Shown here: in pieces, positions 40,916-48,924 of the stretch | Layout of the letters: each line of letters starts with the position of its first letter | Position numbering within the stretch: position 1 is the stretch's first letter | From: Paenibacillus sp. PL91 | GTDB lineage: Bacteria > Bacillota > Bacilli > Paenibacillales > Paenibacillaceae | NCBI RefSeq assembly: GCF_012935325.2 | Contig: NZ_JABBYG020000007.1 | Span: forward strand, 186,001-250,000 | Direction: 5' to 3' | Length of the DNA: 64,000 nucleotides | The notes under the pieces: generated by a model | What the model saw: the letters and a program-made list of their open reading frames with translations, nothing else | What the model was told of the DNA's origin: nothing | The model's database searches: none | Translations under genes and position numbers: made by a program

Positions 40916-40997
40916 ATGACACAGGGGGCAAAAAGTTATCTTCACCCTATTAAGGTTGGTTTTAACAAAAATTATTTATAAATGGGAGTTGATGGTT

Positions 40998-42680
40998 GTG
41001 AAAGGGAGTTTCAGAAAGCCAGCTCAATTCATGCTGGTGCTAGTGATCGCGTGTAGCATGCTGTTGTCTGCTTGTTCCAGCAACAACAACAAACCGGATC
41101 CGTCGAACAATGGCGGCGCCACCAACGGAGGAGAAACGAAAGCTCCTCAAGAGTTCCGCTTCACATTGGCAAGTGAACCACCAAGCTTGGATCCTGCTTT
41201 AATGACGGATGCTCAATCAAGTATCGTTGCAGCGGGTTTGTATGAAGGCTTAACTCGTCTGAACACAAACGGCGAGCCTGAAGCTGCAGTTGCAAAAGAG
41301 TGGAAGATTTCCGAAGACGGCAAAACTTACACGTTCACATTGCGTGATGATGTGAAATGGAGCAACGGCGACCCTGTCACAGCACAAGATTTCGTTTATT
41401 CCTGGCAGCGCACACTGAAGCCTGAAACGGCTGCTGACTATGCTTACATGCTTTATTACCTAGAAAATGCAGAAAAAATCAACGCAGGTGAAATTACTGA
41501 CGTGAATCAACTTGGCGTTAAGGCTTTGGACGAGCACACTTTGGAAGTGAAGTTGTACACACCAGCTCCCTACTTCATAAGCCTTGTGTCTCACTATACT
41601 TATTTGCCAGTGCACCAAGCCTCAGTTGAAGGCAAGCCTGAATGGGCATCAGAAGCAAATACGATTGTATCCAACGGTCCATTCCTTCTAAAAGAATGGA
41701 AACATGAGGACAAGCTTATTCTTGAGAAAAACCCTGACTACTACAACAAATCAGCTGTTAATTTCGACAAAGTTACCATTTCGCTGATTAATGATACAAA
41801 CACGGTTTACAACCTGTACGATACAGACAAAATTGACTGGATCGGCGCTCAAGCGGGATCCGTGCCTACAGACAGAACGCCTCAGCTTGTGAAAGATGGC
41901 AAAGCAGAAATCAAAACGGTCGCTTCGACTTATTACTACCTATTCAATACGACGAAAGCACCTTTCAACAACGTAAAAATCCGTAAAGCATTCGCAATGG
42001 CTGTAGATCGCCAAAGTCTGATCGACAATGTTGCAAAAGCAAACCAACAACCAGCATTTGCATTGGTACCGCCAAGTATCGCTGGTGTTGACGGCAAATC
42101 GTACCGTGAAATGTACCCAGACACTGATTACTTCCAAGAGAATGTGGAAGAAGCGAAGAAGCTTCTTGCGGAAGGCTTGGCTGATAGCGGTCTGACAGCA
42201 TTGCCTGAAGTTACTCTTCTTTACAACACAGATGATGGTCACAAAGCGATCGCAGAAGCTATCGTAGACATGTGGCGTAAAAATCTTGGCGTAGAAGTTA
42301 AACTTTCTAACCAAGAATGGGGTACTTTCCTTGAGTCCAGAAAAGCGGGTCAATTCGATATCGCACGTTCCGGCTGGGGCGCGGACTTCAACCACCCGAT
42401 CAACTTCACGTATGACTTGATTCACCCGAAATCCGGCAACAACGACGGTAAATACAACAATCCAGAAGTAGGGAAGCTGCTTGACGAATCCCTATTGACT
42501 ACGGATATCAAAGAAGGCATGGAAAAAGTAGCCGCAGCTGAGAAAATCGCATTTGCGGACGATATGGGTGCATTGCCGCTTTACTACTATACGACTGTAA
42601 CGATGGTAAAAGACGGAATCAAAAATGTGGTATCCGACTACGCTGGTCATATTGACTGGGTATTTGGTAGCAAGGAATAG
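40998..42680 (+). CDS. oppA: Oligopeptide ABC transporter binding lipoprotein (OppA/DppE type)
   Basis: This is the peptide-binding protein of an Opp-type importer, 560 residues, SBP family 5. It begins with a lipoprotein signal (MKGSFRKPAQFMLVLVIACS, lipobox LSAC), a Ser/Asn/Gly-rich linker, then the family signature LTRLNTNGEPEAAVAKEW and FTLRDDVKWSNGDPVTAQDF. Later motifs such as NVKIRKAFAMAVDRQ and SGWGADFNHPINF fit OppA and DppE. The GTG at 40998 is chosen because GGGAG precedes it and the signal peptide then begins with the charged KGSFRK; starts further upstream add a non-signal extension. A strong stem-loop follows, so this gene may be expressed above the rest of the operon. Confidence 0.93.
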   Translation: MKGSFRKPAQFMLVLVIACSMLLSACSSNNNKPDPSNNGGATNGGETKAPQEFRFTLASEPPSLDPALMTDAQSSIVAAGLYEGLTRLNTNGEPEAAVAKEWKISEDGKTYTFTLRDDVKWSNGDPVTAQDFVYSWQRTLKPETAADYAYMLYYLENAEKINAGEITDVNQLGVKALDEHTLEVKLYTPAPYFISLVSHYTYLPVHQASVEGKPEWASEANTIVSNGPFLLKEWKHEDKLILEKNPDYYNKSAVNFDKVTISLINDTNTVYNLYDTDKIDWIGAQAGSVPTDRTPQLVKDGKAEIKTVASTYYYLFNTTKAPFNNVKIRKAFAMAVDRQSLIDNVAKANQQPAFALVPPSIAGVDGKSYREMYPDTDYFQENVEEAKKLLAEGLADSGLTALPEVTLLYNTDDGHKAIAEAIVDMWRKNLGVEVKLSNQEWGTFLESRKAGQFDIARSGWGADFNHPINFTYDLIHPKSGNNDGKYNNPEVGKLLDESLLTTDIKEGMEKVAAAEKIAFADDMGALPLYYYTTVTMVKDGIKNVVSDYAGHIDWVFGSKE

Positions 42681-42730
42681 GTCGCTCATTATTGTGAATC
42701 TATAGTAACTAGCTTAGATTGTCTTGTTTT

Positions 42731-42767
42731 AAAAGGGTATATATAGTGTCCCTATATATACCCTTTT
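42731..42767 (+). other. 16-bp intercistronic stem-loop between oppA and oppB
   Basis: A perfect 16-bp stem (AAAAGGGTATATATAG with CTATATATACCCTTTT) has a 5-base loop TGTCC. The 3' arm ends in TTTT and is followed by GAAATG. It can partly terminate transcription or protect the 3' end of oppA mRNA, giving more binding protein than permease. Confidence 0.85.
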
Positions 42768-42803
42768 GAAATGTAATTAAAGATCCAGAGAGTGGGTGAT
42801 CGC

Positions 42804-43739
42804 TTGGTCCGCTACATTTTAAGCAAATTTATGTTTATGCTGTTGTCGCTTTTTTTGCTTATTACAGCTACTTTTGTCCTAATGAATGCCGTTCCCGGCA
42901 GTCCGTTGCAGACAGAGAAGGCGACAAGCGAGCAAGTTCAGAAAAACTTGGAAGCTTATTACGGTTTGGACAAGCCGATGATTGTCCAGTATGGAACCTA
43001 TTTGAAGAACCTTGTTAAAGGCGACTTAGGTATTTCCATGAAGAAAAAATTTCAGTCTGTCGACAAAATGATTGCAAGCTCCTTCGGCTATTCGCTGAAG
43101 CTGGGCATTTCGGCCGTTGTAACATCTGTTGTCGTGGGAAGCTTGCTAGGGATAATCGCTGCAATGTACCACCGCAAATTTTTGGATAACCTTGCCATGA
43201 TTATTGCCGTTATCGGCTTAGCGATTCCAAGTTTGGTCATGGCGCCGCTGCTGCAATATTTATTCTCGGTTAAATTAAGGATTTTTGAGGTAGCTGGGCT
43301 GAATGGCCCAATGGATTACGTATTGCCGACCATCGCATTGGCGTCAGGACCCATTGCATTTATCGCCAGATTGCTAAGATCCACTATGATCGAAGTGTTG
43401 AGTGCGGATTTTATTAAAACTGCCAAATCCAAAGGACTTTCCGGATATGTGATCGTAATGCGGCATGCCATGCGCAACTCCATGCTGCCTGTCGTTACGT
43501 ACTTAGGTTACCTCACGGCCGGGATTATTACAGGATCAGTGGTCATTGAGGAAATCTTTGGGATACCGGGAATCGGAAAGTACTTTGTTCAGAGTGTAAC
43601 AGATAGAGATTACCCATTGATTATGGGGATCACCATTTTTTATGCCATTATTCTGATGGTTACCCGATTCTTAGCCGATATCGCTTATGTGTTTGTTGAT
43701 CCGCGCATGCGGGTTTCCGGCGGAAAGGTGGCGAAATAG
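42804..43739 (+). CDS. oppB: Oligopeptide ABC transporter permease (OppB/DppB type)
   Basis: This 311-residue permease has six membrane helices and the standard N-terminus MVRYILSKFMFMLLSLFLLITATFVLMNAVPG when read from TTG 42804. An in-frame GTG at 42792 would add four residues; the GTGGGTGA before the TTG favours 42804. The coupling motif is FIKTAKSKGLSGYVIVMRHAMRNS, followed by GSVVIEEIFGIPGIG, both typical of OppB/DppB. It forms the membrane pore with the next gene, three bases away. Confidence 0.92.
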   Translation: MVRYILSKFMFMLLSLFLLITATFVLMNAVPGSPLQTEKATSEQVQKNLEAYYGLDKPMIVQYGTYLKNLVKGDLGISMKKKFQSVDKMIASSFGYSLKLGISAVVTSVVVGSLLGIIAAMYHRKFLDNLAMIIAVIGLAIPSLVMAPLLQYLFSVKLRIFEVAGLNGPMDYVLPTIALASGPIAFIARLLRSTMIEVLSADFIKTAKSKGLSGYVIVMRHAMRNSMLPVVTYLGYLTAGIITGSVVIEEIFGIPGIGKYFVQSVTDRDYPLIMGITIFYAIILMVTRFLADIAYVFVDPRMRVSGGKVAK

Positions 43740-43742
43740 TTT

Positions 43743-44687
43743 ATGTCGAAAAGAGTAGACATCAATTCCGTGGACAATCTGTCTCCAGTCATGTTTGAGA
43801 AGATAAAACGGGATCATGTCGGCGCGGAAGAGGTAGGACGCAAGAGCTTGACCGCTTGGCAAGACATTAAGATGAGGTTGCTTAGCAATAAACTGGCTAT
43901 GATGGGCTTCTGGATTGTAGTAGCCATTATCCTATGCGCGATCTTCGTTCCGATTATATCGCCGAATGATCATTATACGAATGATTTAACGCTTACTAAC
44001 CAGCCTCCAAGCGCGGCTCATTGGTTCGGTACCGACGATCTTGGCCGTGACCTGCTTGAGAGAACCTGGAAAGGCGCTCAGATTTCCCTTTTTGTCGGCT
44101 TAGCCGCCGCTTTGATTGACTTGATTATCGGAATTATCTATGGTGGCATCATGGGCTACTACGGCGGTAAAGTGGATGAAGTCATGAATCGTTTTGCTGA
44201 AATTTTATATTCGATTCCGTACCTTCTGGTTGTCATTCTATTGCTCGTGGTCATGGAGCCAAGTATAACGACTATTATTGTCGCCATGTCGATTACAGGC
44301 TGGATTAATATGGCTTGGATCGTGCGCGGTCAAATTATGCAGCTCAAGAACCAGGAATATGCGCTAGCTTCCAAGTCGCTAGGCGCAAGCGCAATGCGCA
44401 TTATTTTCCGTCATTTGATTCCTAATGCTATGGGACCGATTCTCGTAACATTAACGTTGACAGTACCAAGCGCGATCTTCACCGAAGCGTTCCTCAGCTT
44501 CCTCGGGCTCGGCGTTCAGTCGCCGGTGGCATCATGGGGTACGATGATTGACGACGGTATAGGCGCGATGACGATTTATCCTTGGAGATTACTGTTCCCT
44601 GCTTTCTTGCTGAGCTTGACTATCTTTGCCTTTAATGTATTCGGCGACGGCCTGCGGGATGCGTTCGATCCGAAGTTGAAAAAATAA
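43743..44687 (+). CDS. oppC: Oligopeptide ABC transporter permease (OppC/DppC type)
   Basis: This 314-residue permease has a cytoplasmic N-terminal extension (MSKRVDINSVDNLSPVMFEK) before the first helix, as in OppC. The family motif HWFGTDDLGRDLLERTW lies near residue 95, and the coupling loop is EYALASKSLGASAMRIIFRHLIPN, followed by EAFLSFLGLGVQSPVASWG. It starts three bases after the oppB stop and is followed by two ATPase genes. Confidence 0.94.
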   Translation: MSKRVDINSVDNLSPVMFEKIKRDHVGAEEVGRKSLTAWQDIKMRLLSNKLAMMGFWIVVAIILCAIFVPIISPNDHYTNDLTLTNQPPSAAHWFGTDDLGRDLLERTWKGAQISLFVGLAAALIDLIIGIIYGGIMGYYGGKVDEVMNRFAEILYSIPYLLVVILLLVVMEPSITTIIVAMSITGWINMAWIVRGQIMQLKNQEYALASKSLGASAMRIIFRHLIPNAMGPILVTLTLTVPSAIFTEAFLSFLGLGVQSPVASWGTMIDDGIGAMTIYPWRLLFPAFLLSLTIFAFNVFGDGLRDAFDPKLKK

Positions 44688-44720
44688 CAACCCGTTTAAC
44701 GGAGAGGAGGTCACGGCTAT

Positions 44721-45722
44721 ATGAAGACCTTACTGGAAGTGAAAGATTTAAGCGTATCCTTCGACGTGTACGGCGGTGAAGTGCAAGCCGTCCGCAACGT
44801 GAACTTCGATGTGAAGAAGGGGGAAGCCGTCGCGATCGTCGGTGAGTCCGGCTCCGGGAAGAGTGTAACGGCTCAATCGATCATGAGGCTGATCCCCTCT
44901 CCACCTAGCAGAGTTAAAAACGGCTCCGTCTTGTTTGAAGGCGAGGAGCTATTGTCGCTGACTGAGAATGACATGCAGAAGGTTCGCGGCAACAAAATCG
45001 GCATGATCTTTCAAGATCCTATGACATCCCTGAATCCTACCATGACGGTCGGCGACCAAATTATGGAGGGTCTCATTAAGCATCAAGATTTAAATGCGTC
45101 AAAAGCGAAAGCGCGTGCGATTGAAATGCTGCATCTCGTCGGCATTCCTAATCCAGAATCGCGGATCAAGCAGTACCCGCATCAGTTCTCAGGCGGTATG
45201 CGTCAACGGGTCATGATTGCAATTGCGCTGGCATGCAATCCATCCTTGTTGATCGCGGATGAGCCTACGACGGCGCTGGACGTAACGATCCAAGCGCAAA
45301 TCATGCGCGTTCTGAAGGATTTGCAGGAGAAGATGGGCACATCCATCATTTTGATTACGCATGACCTGGGCGTTGTTGCCGACGTCTGCGACCGCGTCAT
45401 CGTTATGTATGCTGGCCGTGTTGTAGAGACGGGCACGAAATGGGAAATTTTCAAAAATCCACAGCACCCTTATACGAGAGGGCTTCTGCGCTCCTTGCCG
45501 CGGCTGGACCAGAAGAAGGATGAACCGCTTATTCCGATTCCCGGCACACCGCCGGATCTGATTAAACCGCCTGTCGGCTGCAGCTTCTGCTCGCGGTGCG
45601 ACGAGGCTATGAAAGTATGTGTGGATAACGATCCAGAACTGCATGCCATCAAGGGAAGCGATTCCCATGCGGCTGCTTGCTGGATGCTGCATCCGTACGC
45701 AAATCGGGAGGTGCCGGTATGA
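44721..45722 (+). CDS. oppD: Oligopeptide ABC transporter ATPase (OppD/DppD type)
   Basis: This 333-residue ATP-binding subunit has Walker A GESGSGKSVTAQS, the Q-loop MIFQDPMTSLNPTM, the signature FSGGMRQRVMIAIAL, Walker B LLIADEPTTALDVT and the switch His in LITHDLGVVAD. The C-terminal oligopeptide extension carries GCSFCSRCDEAMKVC, the cysteine-rich motif that binds an iron-sulfur cluster in some OppD/DppD proteins. GAGAGGAGG precedes the start. The stop overlaps the start of oppF by three bases. Confidence 0.95.
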   Translation: MKTLLEVKDLSVSFDVYGGEVQAVRNVNFDVKKGEAVAIVGESGSGKSVTAQSIMRLIPSPPSRVKNGSVLFEGEELLSLTENDMQKVRGNKIGMIFQDPMTSLNPTMTVGDQIMEGLIKHQDLNASKAKARAIEMLHLVGIPNPESRIKQYPHQFSGGMRQRVMIAIALACNPSLLIADEPTTALDVTIQAQIMRVLKDLQEKMGTSIILITHDLGVVADVCDRVIVMYAGRVVETGTKWEIFKNPQHPYTRGLLRSLPRLDQKKDEPLIPIPGTPPDLIKPPVGCSFCSRCDEAMKVCVDNDPELHAIKGSDSHAAACWMLHPYANREVPV

Positions 45723-46681
45723 GCTCCCCATTAGTTCAAGTTAGTGATCTGCGTAAGTTTTTCAACTTAGGCAAAGGCAATATTTTAAAGGCTGTTAATG
45801 AAATCAGCTTCTCCATCGGACGCGGCGAAACCGTCGGCGTCGTAGGCGAATCCGGCTGCGGCAAGTCGACTGCAGGACGCACAATCATGCGTCTTTACGA
45901 GCCGACAAGCGGAGGCGTTACGTTCGACGGCAAAGATATCTACAAGCTGCGCGGGTCAGAGCTCAAGGCGCTTCGTCGTAATATGCAGATGATCTTCCAG
46001 GATCCGTACGCATCGCTTAACCCTCGTATGACGGTTACCGATATCATAGGTGAAGCACTGGATATTCATAATTTGGCGGGCAGCCGCACCGAGCGCAAGC
46101 GCAAGGTAGAGGGCCTGCTGGATTTGGTGAACTTGAATCCGGAGCACGCGACACGTTATCCGCATGAGTTCTCCGGCGGTCAGCGTCAACGCATAGGCAT
46201 TGCACGTGCGCTGGCGGTGGACCCGAAGTTCATCATTGCAGATGAGCCAATCTCCGCTCTGGATGTATCCATTCAGGCGCAGGTTGTCAACCTGATGCAG
46301 GATCTTCAGCGGAAGATGGGGCTGACCTATCTGTTCATCGCGCATGATTTGTCGATGGTTAAGCATATAAGCGACCGCGTTGCGGTTATGTATTTAGGTA
46401 AAATCGTGGAGCTTGCCGAAAGCAGCGAGCTCTACGATAAGCCAGCGCATCCTTACACGAGGGCGCTGCTATCTGCGATTCCGATTCCGGATCCTCAGGT
46501 GGAAGCGGAGCGCGAGCGAATTGTGTTGAAAGGCGATCTGCCTAGCCCAATCAATCCGCCGACTGGCTGTCAATTCCATACGCGTTGTCCGATCGCGACA
46601 AACAAATGCAAGGTGGATGAGCCAGCTTTGCTTGAAGTGAGAAAAGGGCATTTTGCCGCTTGTCACTACGCGTCCGTCTAA
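45719..46681 (+). CDS. oppF: Oligopeptide ABC transporter ATPase (OppF/DppF type)
   Basis: This 320-residue second ATPase pairs with OppD. It has Walker A GESGCGKSTAGRT, Q-loop MIFQDPYASLNPRM, signature FSGGQRQRIGIARAL, Walker B FIIADEPISALDVS and FIAHDLSMVKH. The C-terminal Cys motif is GCQFHTRCPIATNKC. The ATG at 45719 overlaps the oppD stop (ATGA) and follows GGGAGGTG; a start at 45677 would lie deep inside oppD. This completes a five-gene importer A-B-C-D-F, typical of peptide, dipeptide or nickel uptake; peptide is most likely from the OppA-type binding protein. Confidence 0.95.
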   Translation: MSSPLVQVSDLRKFFNLGKGNILKAVNEISFSIGRGETVGVVGESGCGKSTAGRTIMRLYEPTSGGVTFDGKDIYKLRGSELKALRRNMQMIFQDPYASLNPRMTVTDIIGEALDIHNLAGSRTERKRKVEGLLDLVNLNPEHATRYPHEFSGGQRQRIGIARALAVDPKFIIADEPISALDVSIQAQVVNLMQDLQRKMGLTYLFIAHDLSMVKHISDRVAVMYLGKIVELAESSELYDKPAHPYTRALLSAIPIPDPQVEAERERIVLKGDLPSPINPPTGCQFHTRCPIATNKCKVDEPALLEVRKGHFAACHYASV

Positions 46682-46702
46682 GAAAGTAAATTGATACATG
46701 CT

Positions 46703-46756
46703 AAGGAGCTGTCCCAAGGGCTATAAGCCTTGAAGGGCGGCTCCTTCTTTTTTTTG
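46703..46756 (+). terminator. Intrinsic terminator
   Basis: AAGGAGC pairs with GCTCCTT, with further inner pairing (CCAAGGGCT.T/A.AGCCTTG), and a run of T follows. It ends the opp operon. Confidence 0.88.
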
Positions 46757-46793
46757 GAATGTCAAAGACGCTTAATGTTAATGAAATATGGAT

Positions 46794-46835
46794 TGTGCAT
46801 AAATCTGTTGATAAACTGTGGACAAATGTGGATAA
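46794..46835 (+). promoter_or_regulatory. Cluster of four DnaA-box-like sites
   Basis: Four nine-base sites in the same direction resemble TGTGGATAA (the complement of the DnaA box TTATCCACA): TGTGCATAA (46794), TGTTGATAA (46806), TGTGGACAA (46817) and the perfect TGTGGATAA (46827). Three have one mismatch. Spacings are 12, 11 and 10 bases, about one helical turn, so DnaA could load along one face. dnaA and dnaN are absent, so this is not the usual oriC; a DnaA-titrating or regulatory cluster is more likely. Confidence 0.65.
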
Positions 46836-47003
46836 CTCGATGTTTAGTTGTGTATACTTTTTTTTATTGCTTTGGGCAGCCTTATAATCGGGGATAACTA
46901 TTTATTTTTTATGGTTTGTCAGTCGAAAAGGATAAAAACCACTCCTTTGCCCAAAAAGTTTGTGTTAAAATATGGATATGACGAATTGGCTTAGGAGGAT
47001 CAA

Positions 47004-48101
47004 ATGGCACAATTTATAATATTTTTGGTCATTATGTTTTTCATCATTATTGTAGTAACTGCATCCATTAAATCAAAAGGCAATGGTCGAAATAGCCGTA
47101 AAAACGGCAGAGGGTCCTTCGGGCGTACAAACGCGTTTGCGCCTTGGCCGAATGCGGAGCCCGCGGCGGCGCTTGGCGTTCCTTACGGCCACCCTGCAAG
47201 ACCGGCGGCAGAGCGCTTGGAGTCGGCGCTGGGCTTGGATTTTGAGAGCCGGGTAAAGGATCGGGTGTTAAAGGAATTTCCGAGGATGTCGGATAAAGAG
47301 TGGAACTGGACTTGGTTTGAGTTGAAGCGGTACTTTCTGATGTGCGGCATTATGCGCAGCGTTCCGATGTATAGCAGGCAGGTTGATGCGGTGTGGCATG
47401 AGATGCTTATGTTTACGAGAGAATATGAGCAGTTCTGCACGCGCTTCTGCGGCGAAATGATTCACCATGCCCCTCATGCGGCAGGTGTGACGCCTCATCC
47501 AGGCGAACGGGCCTTATTCGATTGGGTGTATAGCGAGCTGTTCGAGCAAGCGCCAGCCAGCGGCAGAATTTGGGGGGCTTTTTACCGAACCCAAATGCCG
47601 GAGCAAAAGCTAAAGGAGCTGGCGGATTGGAGTCCGGAAGAGTTGCGTTTGCAATGGTTTAACGTCAAAGCAGCAGCCAAGTACGCCGACTTGTCTACAA
47701 CGTCCGGCTATTTAATAGAACGCGCCAAATCGCAGCTTACCGCTGCTAGCAGCGGCAAGCCACCATATGTCAGGAATGCACGCTCTTCAAGCAGCTATGG
47801 CTATGATTCTGCCCTTGGAGCAACCGGGCTGCTTTCGGGCATGCTCATTTATCATTCGATATCGAACCCAACTGATTTTGCAGGGCAAATGGACAAGGAG
47901 CAGAACGAGGAAGAACGCAAAGCAAATGGGAGTGGCGATTCCACTTACGTGTGCAGCGGCTCCTCCGATGACGGGAGAGATCATTCAGGCGGTTGCAGTG
48001 GCGGCTCAGGCGGTGACTCGTCCAGCGGCGGCGGGGACAGCGGTGGAGGTGGAGGTTCTTCATGCGGCTCCTCCTGCGGCGGCGGCTGCGGCAGCTCATA
48101 G
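47004..48101 (+). CDS. Membrane-anchored protein with Gly/Ser/Cys-rich tail (GRDP/DUF1399-like core)
   Basis: This 365-residue protein is not one I can name. An N-terminal helix (FIIFLVIMFFIIIVVTASI) should anchor it. A basic/Gly linker follows, then a core (about 90-200) with VDAVWHEMLMFTREYEQFC, close to the W-H-x(4,6)-Y-x-x-F-C pattern of glycine-rich-domain (DUF1399) proteins. The last 50 residues are low complexity: CSGGSGGDSSSGGG, then repeated SSCGSSCGGGCGSS. Such Cys/Gly tails are seen in some TIGR04222-like membrane proteins. AGGAGG precedes the start. It sits between the opp operon and upp, outside the conserved backbone set. Confidence 0.8.
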   Translation: MAQFIIFLVIMFFIIIVVTASIKSKGNGRNSRKNGRGSFGRTNAFAPWPNAEPAAALGVPYGHPARPAAERLESALGLDFESRVKDRVLKEFPRMSDKEWNWTWFELKRYFLMCGIMRSVPMYSRQVDAVWHEMLMFTREYEQFCTRFCGEMIHHAPHAAGVTPHPGERALFDWVYSELFEQAPASGRIWGAFYRTQMPEQKLKELADWSPEELRLQWFNVKAAAKYADLSTTSGYLIERAKSQLTAASSGKPPYVRNARSSSSYGYDSALGATGLLSGMLIYHSISNPTDFAGQMDKEQNEEERKANGSGDSTYVCSGSSDDGRDHSGGCSGGSGGDSSSGGGDSGGGGGSSCGSSCGGGCGSS

Positions 48102-48115
48102 GTGCGATCTGGTCG

Positions 48116-48154
48116 AAGGCTGGCAGCATCCTTTCTTGGATGAGCCAGCCTTTA
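48116..48154 (+). terminator. Intrinsic terminator
   Basis: AAGGCTGGC pairs with GCCAGCCTT, an inner ATCC/GGAT pair extends the stem, and TATTTA follows. It ends the 47-kb gene. Confidence 0.8.
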
Positions 48155-48197
48155 TTTACACAATCATAAAACTCGGGATGCAACGGATAGTTTACAG

Positions 48198-48206
48198 TGC
48201 TATAAT
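48198..48206 (+). promoter_or_regulatory. Extended -10 promoter of upp
   Basis: TGCTATAAT (48198-48206) is an extended -10 element about 52 bases before the upp start; no convincing -35. Confidence 0.55.
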
Positions 48207-48257
48207 ATACGGGATTGTGTCAAGGCCTACAACAATAAACGGGAGGAATACCGCTCC

Positions 48258-48887
48258 ATGAGCAAATTAATCATTTGCGACCATCCGTTAATTCAGCATA
48301 AGCTGACTTTTATTCGGGATAAAGAAACGAATACAAAAGATTTTCGGGAATTGGTTGATGAAGTAGCTACATTAATGTCATACGAACTAACGAGAGAAAT
48401 ACCGCTTGATACCATCAAGGTGCAAACGCCGGTCGCAGAGACAGAGGCTAAGGTTGTTTCCGGAAGAATGCTTGGTCTTGTGCCTATATTGCGTGCAGGC
48501 CTTGGTATGGTAGACGGTATATTGAAACTGATTCCATCCGCGAAGGTTGGTCATATCGGCCTTGCGCGCGATCACGAGACGCTTCAGCCGAAGGAATATT
48601 ATATCAACCTGCCAACGGATGCGCCAAATCGTTTGCTTATCGTCATCGATCCGATGCTTGCGACGGGCGGATCGGCGATTGCCGCGATTTCCTCGTTGAA
48701 GAACCATAATTGCGACCAAATTAAATTAATGTGTCTGATAGCTGCTCCTGAGGGTGTAAAGGCTGTACAGGAAGCACATCCCGATGTTGATATCTATATC
48801 GCGGCCTTGGATGAGAGACTGGATGAGAAGGGCTACATCGTTCCTGGTTTGGGCGACGCTGGAGACCGCATGTTCGGAACCAATTAA
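48258..48887 (+). CDS. upp: Uracil phosphoribosyltransferase
   Basis: Upp salvages uracil to UMP using PRPP. The 209-residue protein begins MSKLIICDHPLIQHKLTFIR, has VPILRAGLGMVDGIL, the PRPP-binding loop IVIDPMLATGGSAIAA and the uracil-binding C-terminus GYIVPGLGDAGDRMFGT. GGGAGG precedes the ATG. Its place between glyA and the atp operon matches B. subtilis, apart from the opp operon and one extra gene inserted here. Confidence 0.97.
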   Translation: MSKLIICDHPLIQHKLTFIRDKETNTKDFRELVDEVATLMSYELTREIPLDTIKVQTPVAETEAKVVSGRMLGLVPILRAGLGMVDGILKLIPSAKVGHIGLARDHETLQPKEYYINLPTDAPNRLLIVIDPMLATGGSAIAAISSLKNHNCDQIKLMCLIAAPEGVKAVQEAHPDVDIYIAALDERLDEKGYIVPGLGDAGDRMFGTN

Positions 48888-48924
48888 CGCTATTCGCATG
48901 AATTTATAATAGGAGTGGAAGCTT

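Larger units (their letters stand above)
40411..40997. other. AT-rich intergenic region before the opp operon
   Basis: About 590 bases without a gene. It holds a perfect 22-base palindrome at 40703-40724 flanked by near-identical GTGGTAATGC copies, a TTGACA/TATATT promoter at 40837-40866, and a terminator-like hairpin at 40884-40915. A half-match to a CodY box near 40452 was not convincing. Confidence 0.6.

Noticed and set aside
46760..47003. Chromosomal replication origin
   Set aside because: DnaA-box-like sites are present, but dnaA, dnaN, rpmH and an obvious AT-rich unwinding element with DnaA trios are not. A DnaA-titrating or regulatory cluster is more likely.
47767..48261. Alternative frame through the Gly/Ser/Cys tail coding region, Ala-rich
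   Set aside because: It is the shifted reading of a GC-rich repeat and lacks a ribosome site; the main frame continues an anchored protein with a good start.
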